A stretch of 64,000 nucleotides of DNA from positions 98,605,868-98,669,867 of the forward strand of contig NC_084797.1 in NCBI RefSeq assembly GCF_963169125.1, in the 5' to 3' direction. The stretch is from Humulus lupulus (taxonomy: Eukaryota > Streptophyta > Magnoliopsida > Rosales > Cannabaceae). The position numbers and the translations under genes are program-made. Under the pieces are notes generated by a model. The model was not told where the DNA came from, did not search any database, and saw only the letters and a program-made list of their open reading frames with translations. The first letter of the stretch is position 1. The number at the start of each line of letters is the position of its first letter. Below are positions 22,400 to 34,400 of this stretch, one piece after another.

Positions 22400-23882
22400 A
22401 TTTCGGGGACTAAATTTCGGGTTTAGTCTCAAATATTTTTGTATGAATTTCCTTAATGGGTTTAAAACCAGATAAGGATCATTAATCCTTACAAATGATT
22501 TTTATTAAAATGACCAAATTGCCCAAAATAATAATAATGAATTATGAGTGTCATAATTAATCTGAGTATACTGTATGAATAACTATAGTATTAGCTAGCG
22601 TAACTAGATTGAACATTGGAGGGTGAAAACCTGTTGAGTGCTAAGGACTCCAAATAAGTCAACTTATATTGTGTGGCTGCAAAATGAAACGACTATTGTA
22701 TTGTATGTTAGTATACACATGCACATATATACACTATCGTAGAAAGTTGCTTAGAGACGTTAGTCTAGTGAGTGTTGATTTAGAAAATATGAACGGTAGA
22801 TATCCGTCAAATCCTAGACGGCTGATCCCCATCACACTGCTTGATTTTATTATGTTCGGTTCAATACTGCAACGAGTGGCCACGAGGTGAGGATTGCTGG
22901 TTAAACCTAGGGGCGCCAAAATGAATGGGACCTAGGGGCCCTCATGCTTACTTAATCAGTGAACAGTTAGAACCCGAGCAAGAGCTTTGATAGGTTATTC
23001 CCGAATAGCATCTGTGAATATTGGTCATTCAGTGAGAGCGCCTAGAGATTCTAGGGGTTGCCAAGTTTGAGTGAGGCTGTAAAACCATGTAAATTTGATT
23101 ACACTCTTGGATATGTAGTGATTCCCTAGGTAACTTGATGGTTACCCTTGTGAGGGATTTACTCTTGGATAAGTAGCGATGCCCTAGATAAAATGATGGT
23201 TACCCTTCGGTTCTCTCTTACAGATTAGCATTTATGCTGGAGGGCGTGTTATGCCAAAATTGTTGGAAATTGTCAAGCGTTGGTCTCGAATTTTATTGTG
23301 ATATATTATATCTGGTTGCTCTGGGATTTTCTGAGTGCAGGGATATATTTGTTGATAAGATATAGTCGTGATAAAATATATCTTCTTGTTCTGAGATTTT
23401 TTGAGTGCGGGAATTTATCTGTTTATATGAAATAATTTGTCATTGGTTATCAAGCATGACCATAATTTTTCTAGGACGCTTTTTCATTCTTGAAATTGAT
23501 TGTGTAGGGTCTGGATGGATCCAAAACCCTAATTCTCTACATGCTTTTGTTTCAAGGTTGAACTTACTAATCGTTTTCGCTTACCTAGTTGTTTCTAGTT
23601 GTCGGTAAGAACAAGGGCAAGGCAGAGCAGTGAGCGCTGAAGTTTACCTTGCAAATGTACATGTGGACCGACCTTTGGGGAAGCCGTTTTATTTTGGAAA
23701 TGTTGTGTAATTTTCCTAAACTAGGTTCACTCTACTCTTTATAAAATATTTTTGTAATTAAATGTTAAGTATGGCCATACGACATTTTTAAAAGTTTTTT
23801 TTTATACGGGTTTTGAGACTTTTTTTAAAAGAAAACATTTATATTTCTGCATTATCGAGTCTTGGAAATCCAGGTCGCTACA
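22400..23882 (+). repeat. Gyp-D right LTR region, start lost
   Basis: Non-coding, 1.48 kb, ending GGAAATCCAGGTCGCTACA directly at the duplication GACT. The usual purine tract and LTR start after pol are absent; only AAATTTCGGGGACTAAATTTC remains. A local near-repeat (TTACTCTTGGATAAGTAGCGATGCCC at 23160 against 23103) is present. Confidence 0.6.
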
Positions 23883-25254
23883 GACTATACCTGTTCACTA
23901 CTCCCACTACATAGTAGATATCTGGTCTAGTACAAATCATAGGATACATCAAACTTCCAACTGCAGATGTGTAAGGAACTTTTCTCATTGCATCTTCCTC
24001 TTTAAGAGTCTGGGGAGACTACATCTTTGAAAGATGAATTCCATGGCGAGACGGTAAATGTCCTTTCTTGGAATTTGTCAATGAGATTCGTTCAAGCACT
24101 TTATCTATGTAAGTGCTTGAGATAGAGCTAGGAGTCTGTTCTTTCTATCCCTAATGATCTGGATACCTAGAACATAACTTGCTTCACCCGAATCCTTCAT
24201 CTGGAACTGAGTGCTCAACCAATTCTTCACATCTGAAAATTTCTTAACATTGTTTCCAATGAGTAAGATATCATCTACATAAAGAACCAGGAATACCACT
24301 ATTTGATTTGCCTTAAGTTGGTAAACACAAGGCTCATCAATATTTTTGTCAAATCCATAGGTTTTGATTATTTCATCAAGTCTAAGATTCTAGGAACGAA
24401 ACGAGAAGCTTGCTTAAGTCCATAGATGGACCTTTTCAACTTGCAAACTTTTCTTTCTTGTCCAGCTACTTTAAATCCTCCTGGCTGATCTTTATAAATG
24501 ACTTCGTCAATCTTTCCATTAAGAAAAGTTGTCTTGACGTCCATTTGCCAGATCTCGTAGTCGAGAGTGGCTGTTATGGATAGAAGGATGCGAATGGACT
24601 TGAGATGGCTACAAGACTAAAAGTTTCCTCATAGTCAACGCCTTCTCTTTGGGTATAACCCTTCGCCACTAATTGAGCTTTATAAGTGTCGATATTTCCA
24701 TCAACACCTCGTTTCTTCTTGTAGATCCACTTGCACCCAATGGCCCTAAAGTCCCTAGGTGCTTCAAAAAGATCCCAGATAGAATTTGAGTACATGGACT
24801 CCATTTCCTGTTTCATGGCTTCGAGCCATTGTTCCTTTTCAGGGCTATCCATTGCCTGTTTGAAAGATGACAGATCATCATCACTAGTGTCACTAACAAC
24901 CATATTGGTTTCACCATCCATACCATAGCGAACTGGGTTCCTAGAAACCCTCTCACTACTACGAGGCTCCGTGACTGTTTGCTCAGGAACAATGGTACTT
25001 TCTTCATTTAAATAGACTTGCGTCAGTTGGACATGAAGAGTGGGAATTTCATCATCAACTCGCGTTGATGACGATGGAACATTGGTTGGAGTCAATTCTG
25101 TAACCATTTCCTCTAAAACTACTTTGCTGTGTGGTTTGAAGTTTTGGACATAGTCATTTTCTAGAAAAGTAGCATTCGTAGAAGTAAACACTTTCTTTTC
25201 TGAATGACTATAGAAAAGTCCACCCCGAGTACCTTTAGGATAGCCAACAAACAT
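23883..25254 (-). pseudogene. Cop-A reverse transcriptase
   Basis: In minus orientation, the frame 25254-24574 holds the integrase-RT linker and RT N-terminal part (CKWIYKKKRG, AQLVAKGYTQREGVDYEETFS). After a frameshift, 24299-24105 holds the active site (LYVDDILLIGNN). RNase H continues toward 23883 and then at 14588 beyond Gyp-D. Both catalytic Asp residues of YVDD are kept, but stops and the frameshift inactivate the copy. It is collinear with Gag and integrase, a single polyprotein frame. Confidence 0.88.
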
Positions 25255-26109
25255 GCAAACTTCAGTTCGCGATTCTAGCTTTCCTTCCTTTTTCCTCAGG
25301 ACGTGGGCGGGACACCCCCGGATTCTATAATGGCGTAAACTAGGTTCACGTACATTCCAACGTTCTAAAGGTGTTTTGGGGATTGATTTAGACAGGATGG
25401 CATTGAGAATTTCGTTCGCGGTTTCAATTGCATGTCCCCAGAATGAAGTTCATAGAGTTGAGTAACTAAGCATGCATCTAACCATTTCCAATAAAGTTCT
25501 GTTTCAGTGTTCCGCTACACCATTTTGTTGCGGAGTACCTGGGGTAGTAAGTTGTGATAAAATCCCAAGTTCAGTTAAATGATCATGGAACTGCATATCC
25601 AAATATTCTCCACCCCTATCAGATCGCAAGATCTCTAACATTTTACCTAATTGGTTCTGAGCCATCGCTAGGAATTCCTGAAACTTTGAAAATTTTTCTG
25701 ATTTCCTATGCATTAGGTAAAGACATGAGTATCTAGAGTGATCATCAATGAAAGTGACGAAATACTCAAAATCACCCCTGGCTTGTACATTCAAAGGTCC
25801 ACAAACATCTGATTGCACAAGTCCAAGTGGTTCTTTGGCCCTATCACCCTTTGCAGAGAATGGACACTTGGTCAATTTGCCTTCTTGACAAGATTCACAG
25901 ACAGGTAATTCACCTAAGGTGAGTTCCCTCAAAGGCTCATCCTTTGTAAGTATTTGAATCCTATCATAGCCAATGTGACCTAGACTCAAGTTCCATAAAT
26001 ACGTCATATTATTGTTATTGGTCTTTTGACGTTTATTGAGCAAGGGGTTCGTTAGGTCGCAGAATATAAAGCCCGTTTTCCAAACATGCAATACACAATT
26101 GTGATCCAT
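25255..26109 (-). pseudogene. Cop-A integrase
   Basis: The frame from 26109 shows the GAG-pre-integrase region (YLWNLSLGHIGYDRIQ, with CESCQEGK) forming the H-H-C-C finger, then the core with Asp 1 (QSDVCGPL), Asp 2 (RSDRGGEYL) and Glu (QQNGVAEH). All three catalytic residues are visible. Stops follow GVAEH and occur further on (around 25500 and 25455). The reading continues in the same frame into the RT linker (CMFVGYPKGTRGG). The enzyme would insert the cDNA into the genome; this copy is interrupted. Confidence 0.88.
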
Positions 26110-27030
26110 TGAATGAAATATATATATTTATATATTAGAACTGATGAAAGTCATAAGAAATTGTTCTAATTGCAACATGGAAACTGAAATTAAATTTCTA
26201 ATAAATTCTGGAATAAAAAATACATCATTTAAGATTAAAAATTTATTTTCGAACTTTTGACGAGCTCTTCCCCTAGCTTGGACCGCAACGAACGCTCCAT
26301 TCCCAACTCTAAGCTTTAAGCCGCCTTAATCCACTTCCTCCCACGATTCAAGAAGCTGTAAAGAGTTAGAAACATGGTTGGTAGATCCAGAATCCATAAT
26401 TCAAACAGATTTATCATTCTCTAAAACACATGTTTCTAAGATAAATGAACTATAATCATTACCTTTGTTTTTCGTTGCTAGAAACTTGAAGAAAACTTGT
26501 TTCCAATACCCATTCTCTTTGCAGTGAAAGCACTTATCTTTATCTTTCTTATTTTTCTTGTTTATCCCCTTAGGCGTCTGTGCATTTGGTTGTGCACTCA
26601 TCTTTGCAGCCTTTGCATGCTTGGGGTTGTTTTTTTGTCCACCTTTCCTCTTGTTTCCAGGTTTCGAAGACGAAGCTTGGTTAGCTTCAGCCTTAGCTGG
26701 ATTAACAGCAGTAGTAGTCTTATTTTCTCCTCCCATACTAGGTCCACCCATGATAGACTTGAAAGGCTGATGATCGTTCATGAGCTATGTCAGACTATAG
26801 TTGAGTTGATCAAGAACATGCGGACACGGTGCCATCAGAGCATTTACGGTGCCATCATGAACGTGCGGAGATAGTGCTATCCAAGCATTTATGGCGCCAT
26901 CAAGAACGTGCGGAGACGGTGCTCGTTTTGTGGATTCCTCAGTCATGAAGAATTTGGAGTTGTCACCAATCAACTCTATGTTGATATTCTGCTTCCATTT
27001 TAGGAAGTTTTCTCTAGTGAGTTTCTCCAT
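26110..27030 (-). pseudogene. Cop-A gag and protease
   Basis: Starts at MEKLTRENFLKWKQ (27030). After about 35 residues a 15-residue repeat (PHVxDGTVNAWIALS, 26797-26913) takes the place of the usual Gag core. A stop (TAG) follows at LNYSLT, then the basic linker and a damaged zinc knuckle (CFHCKENGYWKQVF: the His is Tyr and the last Cys is Phe). The protease reads MDSGSTNHV, with a TGA just before it where Cop-B has Trp. Gag is only about half the usual length before the knuckle. Confidence 0.85.
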
Positions 27031-27059
27031 CTAAAGTTGAGAAATGATGGGAGTAGACA

Positions 27060-29383
27060 CAGCCATATTTAAAACTGCCAATTATCAATAAAATAAAAAT
27101 CAATCACTTTTTCTGAATAAAACTTCTATTCACTCAAAATTCAAGAAATAGCACAACATATATAAAAAATATGTAAGATATGAGAAAAAAGTACCAAAAT
27201 AATTATATCTCTATTTCTTTAGGTTTTTAACTAATCTATGATATCCTTGTCCCGGTTGGTGAGAGTAAAAAATACAACTAGTCAAATAAAGTTGTAAACT
27301 TATTTAATAATGGACACCATTATTAACAACCTACTATTCGATCAAAATAAGAAAATAAAATCTCTTATTTTATGAGCTAGATCCACGATTTCGATAATCA
27401 ATAGATTTAGTCCTAGTAGTCACCGTAGGGGTGAGTTTAATAGAATTTGACCTATAATTATCTATCTTTCGAAATCTAACCTTGTCAAAATAACTAATGA
27501 ACACCTTCTGTAGGGGGAAAAATCAAAGCGTCTCGAGACCCCATTAAGCTATTGACGTTGTTAAACAAACGGTGGAGATCGAATATAATTCTTAAAATAA
27601 GCTCATTATAAGATTAAAAATAATATTTTTATTATTTATTTTTAGAAAATTAATGACTATGGTTCTCCAAAAATTTGAAAAATATTAAATTTTGAAAACC
27701 AAAGTCCTATAATTTCTTATTAATTCTAAAGTGTCACATTGAAACAAATTCAATATATTTAGAATTAATTTGTTGCTAATCAATATTTAGGTTTGACTAA
27801 TATAATGAACATATACAATTAAGTCTAACTCAGGTAAATGGACCTTAAATACTTTGGTTGTATGGAGAAGAGTTGGGTTCAGTATGTCGTTCCCACTACA
27901 AAGGCCCCCATACTTCCATACAAGGTCCAAAAGACAAGAATTTAAACATTCGTTTTATTAATTGTTATTAATTGATTAGGCCCACTATAGTCATGCAAAG
28001 CAAATGGGCCTTCACAAGTGTAATTACCCACAAGAGAGGAATTTAAACTTTACATTTTCTAATGGGCCCAAATAAAACCTATCATTTTATGAATATTTTA
28101 TTTGGCAAAATCCATATATCTATCTAGCAAACATATGGGCCACTATACGCATCTAAGCCCAATTGCGAAAATACCAGACATAGTGCAAACAGACATGTTA
28201 TAATCTGATGGGCCTAATCATGTTACTATATGAGCAAGTCTATGAATTTATGTAAAAATACCACAATTAGTTTTCTAGAATTTATCAAAAAATTCGAATT
28301 ACTTAAATTTTTACAAAAACTAAGCCAATTTAAATGAAATTTATCAATAATTAACAATAGTTAATTTAAATTTCATTTATTAACAATCAACTTGGTTTAG
28401 GTTAATTTGAAAAAAAAATATTAATGTAATTTAAATAGGATTTATCAACAATTAACCAAAGTTAATTTAAATCCCATTTATTAAAAAAAATATATTTTAT
28501 TAATTGGTTGAAAAGAATATCTTACCTATTTTTCAAAAAATATCTTGTTTTGTTACAACAATAAGCAAATATTTTAACCATTAAAAAAATATATATTAAT
28601 AGTTATAACAACCCTAAAATATCTCAAAACAGTTAAACAAATTCAAATATTCATGAAAATATCTAACTAACAAATTTCAAATTTTAAATAATTTAAATAT
28701 TAAAAACTATAGAATAAACATATATTTATATTTTCAAAGAAAGATTTAATAAAAATAACAATCATTTAAAATAAAATATCTTTAATATCTCATATCTTAA
28801 TTCTAATATTTTAATGTATTACAAGATTTAAAATTAAGTTCTTAGTCTATTTTTAAATTTGAATTTGAATTTTTGTAGAAAATATCTAATTATTTAAATC
28901 TCAACCAACAAAAATATCTTATTTAAAAAAAAAATTAAAAGAAAAAAAAATCTGATATTTTTGGCTTTGATTATAAATAATCAATTTTCACATTTTTATT
29001 TCTTTAATTTAAAAAAAATTAAAAAAAGTTATGGATGAACAGTCACCGTGTGCAGGGGTGCAGGCGTGGATTGGCTGGGCTGCAAGGGATGCACGCGTAT
29101 TGGCAGGCACGGTGCACGGGTGTGCGGGCGGGCGAGCTAGTGTGCGCACACATGTGCAATTTTTCAAACAAAAATGTTTTCTAATTAATTTTTACCATGT
29201 TTTATACAAAATAAATCATATATAAAAATTAATGGCATAGAAAACATAACAAAATAACCTAAAAATTACTAATAATCACATAGAATTCAATATGCTTCAT
29301 AAAATCATGAAATCCATCCAATTACTCAACACATCAAATAATTCAATTTTTAACAAGTGCATGCATTAAAATAAAGATTACCA
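27060..29383 (-). other. Cop-A 5' leader (untranslated)
   Basis: About 2.3 kb, AT-rich, the reverse-complement counterpart of the Cop-B leader. It has a larger GC-rich island (29040-29155) than Cop-B at the same place relative to the primer site. The open frame across the island (29031-29225, plus strand) is a by-product of GC content. Confidence 0.75.
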
Positions 29384-29400
29384 AAGGCTCTGATACAAGT
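29384..29400 (-). other. Cop-A primer binding site
   Basis: The minus strand reads ACTTGTATCAGAGCC next to the 5' LTR. TATCAGAGCC is the usual copia match to initiator methionine tRNA (TGGTATCAGAGC). Confidence 0.75.
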
Positions 29401-31260
29401 TATTAGGAAACTTATACAGGATCTTTATTTATTTTCATGTAGATCTAACATTAAACAAATTAATATGAGACAACCTAGAACATGTTTTCAAAATTGAATT
29501 CAAAGAGAAATAATGATAAGAATACTTACATTATACGCAACTGAATGAATGAGTCATTCCTTCAGTTTCTCTAATTCTTGTATACTTTATGTCGCAGAGT
29601 ATTACCAAGAAACTGAACCGATTTTCAATTTTCTTCATAGCCTTCCAAAGTATCCTTAGAATCACATAGACTAAAGTGCGTAATTCTCAACGCATGAGAT
29701 AGATACAAAGAGAAGAAGAGAAAAGAACAATAAGGCTTAGAAAATGACTTATGTTTAGAGAGAATCTAAAACATATCAGAAACTTATGTTTCAACTTATG
29801 ACTTCTAACTTGTGTTTTTACTCTCTCTTAACATTCCTTTTATAGACTCAATTAGGTCATTTATTTAATTAAAAAATTAATAAAATAATAGTCAATAATC
29901 AGCCCTAGGTCAAAATTATCATGGGCTTTAGGCCCGTGAAATTTCCCATTTGATTATATGTCCATTTGACTTAAAATCAAGGCCTGTATTATTTTCTATT
30001 GATTTAATTAATTAAATAATTATTTAAATCGTTTATCAAATTAATTATTTATAATTTGAACCTTGATTTAAAATTATTAATTAATTTAGATACTAATTTA
30101 TTTTAATTAATAAATCTGCCATAATTTCTCTTTTCTTCTCTAAATTGTATAACTGTGTGAAACTATCCAAAATACACCTGGTCAACTTTGATAATTCTAA
30201 TTGATAATTGAATCAATTAATTGACACTATCTGGAGGATTTTATCCAAGATACAGTGGGGACCATGGGCCTATGAAATCAAGCTCCAATAAGTTTTCATA
30301 AATCTAACAAATAAATTTACTAACTTATTAATTCCTCGTGACTCCACTAAAGACTCGGAATTGCATTCTTGAATTCATAGAACGCTCTATATGCAATATA
30401 GATACATTATTAATTATCCATTGTTACAACTATAATTAACACTCAATCCTCTACAGACGGTCTATAATGAGCTGGGACTAAAATACTGTTTTGCCCCTCA
30501 TTGTATTTTATCCTTAAAACACTTTGTTCCTTGTAAATGATATTTCAGTGAACTAATATTAATTAATGAAATGAGATCTCTAACATTTAAAACCTTGAAC
30601 AAAACTAAAAGGAAACCATCGTTTCACTTCTTCATTAGAAGCTATAGATGTTCATATCTATGATTAACACTCCCACTCAATTATACTACCCAACTCCCAA
30701 GATGTAAGTATGGGCTAGTCCGTACGGTAAGCTGGTAACGAACAAGTCAAAAAACTCAAATAATACAATCAGTTAGAATACTAATCACTCAGAATTGAGA
30801 TTGAATTGACCTATGGTCAACTATATGATATGACTAAAATAGATAATAACGATATGTTTACTTATCCTATCTACTGTCAATATCGGTCATGTCCGATGTA
30901 ACAAATACATCCGATCTTATCTACTTTGCTAATGTTATTGAATGAACATAACACTACAACGTGTAAGTAGATCATATCGTTGATTGGCAAGTTAGTATAA
31001 ATCCTGTGCACTGACTAATCTTATGACTAACTTATTTTGAACATATAATCATATTTATATTCCATTATGCTTACGTTACCATAAATATGATTAGCTATAT
31101 GCTATGGATTTAATAGAAGTTTATATTAAACAAATAATCATGAAAATAAAACATGTGAGCAAAGTGATAGACCAAGTAAAAAAATGATTTCTTTTCTTTT
31201 ATTGATAATAAATGAGATTACATAGAAATTGAGTTTTAATTAGGGCATAAAAACCCAACA
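29401..31260 (-). repeat. Cop-A 5' LTR (right copy)
   Basis: 1860 bp matching 12127-13979. Its inner end reads TATTAGGAAAC instead of TGTTAGGAAAC, so one terminal base is mutated. It ends AAACCCAACA at 31260, right before the Chr-1 codons. Confidence 0.9.
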
Positions 31261-32804
31261 AAGTGGTCCCTAGGTCATCACTGCAAGAAATGGGAGTTGC
31301 AAGTACTGATTGTACCTTAAGAAATAGAGGACAATAATTCTGACTAGGAATCTGATGAAGACAGGAAGGAAGATCGAGTGTTAGACTCCATAGAAGTGTA
31401 AAAAAACGTGGTTATTTCCTTCCAGCCCTTGGCTGGACTATCCATCAATACTACCATGAAAATAAAGGGGACCCTGAGCTCCAAAGAAGTATTAATCCTC
31501 CTTGATTCAGGAGCCACTCATAATTTTATTTCTAAGACCTTGGTCTCTCAATTACAGCTTCGAATTTCTAAAACAAAAGCTTATGGAGTTACATTGGGAA
31601 ATGGCTATTTCATGAAGTGTGAAGGCATATGTAAGAACCTGCAAATTTACTTCCAAGGTGTGAAGGTAACAGATGATTTTTTGCCTCTACCTCTAGGAAG
31701 TGTGGACATCATTCTGGGCCTACAGTGGCTGGCAATGCTGGGCATTACTCAGGTTGATTGGAGACTACAGACAATGGAGTTCTAGCTGGGAAAATGCACG
31801 GTAGTTATTAAAGGAGACCCATCGCTGGATAGATCTTTGGTGTCCCAAAACACCATGGATAAGATCCTTCAAATGGTTAAACAAGGCATCATTCTAGAAT
31901 TCAACGACGTCCGTCAAGAAAACAATAGAATGGGACCCCAGGTACCAGAATTTTTGACTAAAATCCTTGCTGAATTTTCTGATGTGTTTGATATGCCTGT
32001 AGGACTACCCCCAAATCGTTCCCATGAGCACGAAATTAATCTACAACCAGGAACAACACCCATAAGCGTGAGACCATATCGCTATGCTTACTCTCAAAAA
32101 TCAGAGATTGAGAAACTGATTTTAGAGATGCTTACTGTGGGAATAATCCAACCAAGTACCAGTCCATTTTCCAGCCCAATCTTGCTTGTAAAAAAAAAAA
32201 AAGATGGTTCATGGAGATTATGTGTCGATTATCGCGCTCTTAATAAAGTTACCATTCTAGATAAGTTTCCAATACCTGTTATTGATGAGTTATTAGATGA
32301 ACTTACTGGTGGTTTAATTTTTTCTAAACTTGATCTTAAATCACGATATCACCAAATTCGAGTTCAACAAGAGGATGTTCATGAAACAACATTTCGAACA
32401 CATGATGGCCACTACGAATTCCTCGTGATATCGTTCGGGTTGACCAATACACCCGCCACATTCTAATCTTTAATGAATGACGTATTTCGGCCTTTTCTAC
32501 GTCAATTTGTGCTCGTCTTCTTCGATGACATACTGGTTTATAGCAAGACTTTGGAGCTCCACTAGCATCATTTGACTCAAGTTTTTGAACTCCTTCGCAA
32601 GCATAGACTATATGAAAACCAAAAAAAATGTACGTTTGGGCAGAGGCAAGTGGAATATCTCGGGCACATCATATCTCTGCAAGGCGTAGCAGCTGATCCC
32701 CAAAAAATTTCAGCTATGCTAGAATGGCCGATTCCTATAACACTTAAGGGTCTATGTGGATTCTTGGGTTTCACAGGATATTATCGAAAGTTTGTGGCTA
32801 ATTA
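31261..32804 (+). pseudogene. Chr-1 zinc knuckle end, protease and reverse transcriptase
   Basis: Opens with the second half of the zinc knuckle (WSLGHHCKKWELQ). The protease frame (31408-31785) has LILLDSGATHNFIS, catalytic D-S-G. A stop (31783-31785) precedes the RT frame. RT shows [41 protein letters not shown] and active site [10 protein letters not shown]. Stops interrupt at 32464-32466 and within LELH (about 32563). The frame ends at GYYRKFVANY where Tek-1 begins. The connection region and the first half of RNase H do not reappear on the other side, so they are deleted. Confidence 0.9.
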
Positions 32805-34364
32805 TGTAACGCCCTGGATAGCCAAGACCGTTACACTGTGTGTTTATATAGTTCCAGACTTGCTAACCAAATCATTAAAATAAAATCGTGTTACTGAAGC
32901 TGTAGAGGAACTAGGGTTAAAAGCATTTTGGTTTCAAAAGTTACATTTTCATTACTAAACATTGTATATTTACACGGGATCCCAAAAATGACAGTTTAAA
33001 AGTCGTTTACAAAAGTTACAAAGTTTAAATACATTGACCAGCCATACTAAGGCAAAAACGAGCAGTTAGGTAATCCCTGTCCTGACACACTCCTCGACCG
33101 TGGTGATCGAACAGCTGGCTATGTACATTTCGCCTCGGGGCTCTCCACCTCAGGCTTGGTCCGGCTTGCTCTTGCCTTTACCTGCACCACGAAGCACCCG
33201 TTAGCCAAGGCCCAGCAAGAAAACACAGCAACAACAGAGCATGAACATCTAGCAGACAAGTCAATTACACATATAGCATCTCATAAACTCAAGTATATCA
33301 TCAGTCAAGTATTTCACATACTAAGCATCTCAGCTCATAATACATAATGCACAGACGATAACCAGGGCTAGCGCTCACAGGCTGCTCCCTCTGTTATCCT
33401 ATTGTTTCTGGCTCCCAGTGGCCATTTCGCGCCCCGTGTGCTAAAATCATGTACGGTACTCTTAGACCGCTTTTACGTGTCCCTTGGCATAATACCAACA
33501 TTGACACAATGTAACTTTCTCGGGAGCACTTAGTCCCATTACAACTATACATTCGGGTGCAGTTTTCTTACCTTTAGTCTGAGCGGTTATCGAATTACGA
33601 GCAAAGCCCCTCAAGCACGATTCGCTCCCGAGCCCAAGCTTTTATCACCTCTGTTGTAGAACCTCTTCACCAAACTGTAGCCAAGCCAAGTCTCCAAAAT
33701 CCCCTCTTTAATTCTGCCTGAATCCCTGTTCTAAAGCTTGATAAATCTCTGAGCTAGACCTTCAATTCCTCACCCCAAATCACAGGAATCCCAGCTTGTT
33801 TCCCCTTTGATTCACTGTATTTTTCTTTTGGTGTTTTCCTTGAACGTGAGCAAGAGAGAGAGAAAGAGCCTAAGTGCTAAGTTAAGGTCGGTTTGTATTT
33901 TTTTTTCCTTCTAAAGGCTTCCTTAAGACTGACTCACGTGTTAAGCTAGTCCCGAGGCTCGGGGTGCCGGAACCGTCCCCGAGGCCAAAATGGTAAAATC
34001 CCCCATTATTCCCGCCTAGACATCCTAACCTCAAATATATCTCCATATATTTATTTTCATGTCCCGGTAACCCAATTCACTAGCCGCTGTCTAATAACAT
34101 TCCTGACTTCTCCAAAGTCATAACTTAAACCCCATTATGACTTTCCCGCTATCTGACCCTAGAATCGTCTTGAGTCGTGCTCAACGAACCTGTCCACATA
34201 ATAATGTGGTTCTCCCATTTATCACATATCGTATACCACATATTATAATCATATAAACAATATTAAACACATAATTATTCATTAAATCACAATTATTCCA
34301 ATAATGCCCTCCTGGCACACTAATCAAGGCCCTTAAGCCTTATTAGTGAATTTGGGTCGTTACA
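32805..34364 (-). repeat. Tek-1 3' LTR
   Basis: 1560 bp, + strand TGTAACGCCCTGG to GGGTCGTTACA. The last 35 bases are almost identical to the Tek-2 LTR end (58760-58794), so the two belong to one family. A purine-rich GAGAGAGAGAAAGAG run lies near 33850. Confidence 0.9.
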
Positions 34365-34400
34365 ACTATCCCCTCCTAATGAGTATTTTGTCCTCGAAAT

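Larger units (their letters stand above)
14589..23882 (+). mobile_element. Gyp-D: rearranged gypsy insertion in Cop-A pol
   Basis: The outer ends are TGTAACGTCC (14589) and GGTCGCTACA (23882). GACTG (14584-14588) on the left and GACT (23883-23886) on the right form a target duplication. Comparison with the intact Cop-B sequence at about 20640-20660 shows the Cop-A codons rejoin across it. Inside are an LTR fragment, the Cop-B element, a short LTR-like start (21861-22015), a chromovirus pol end (22016-22399) and LTR-type sequence to the right end. Gag and most of pol are missing, so large deletions followed the insertion. Parts may come from two gypsy elements. Confidence 0.75.
12127..31260 (-). 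mobile_element. Cop-A: Angela/Tork-like copia element inserted in the Chr-1 zinc knuckle
   Basis: LTRs of about 1.85 kb (12127-13979 and 29401-31260) in minus orientation flank a 5' leader, Gag-PR-INT-RT-RNase H (copia order), a primer site and a polypurine tract. Flanks CTATG (12122-12126) and AAGTG (31261-31265) sit where a 5-bp duplication is expected, and the Chr-1 codons rejoin exactly if one copy is removed; the two copies now differ at three positions. Gyp-D is inserted in its RNase H region. Family assignment rests on LTR length, leader and primer site and is inferred. Confidence 0.9.

Noticed and set aside
29031..29225. Plus-strand frame over the Cop-A GC-rich island
   Set aside because: Explained by GC content of the island; it lies antisense in an untranslated leader and has no homologue in Cop-B.
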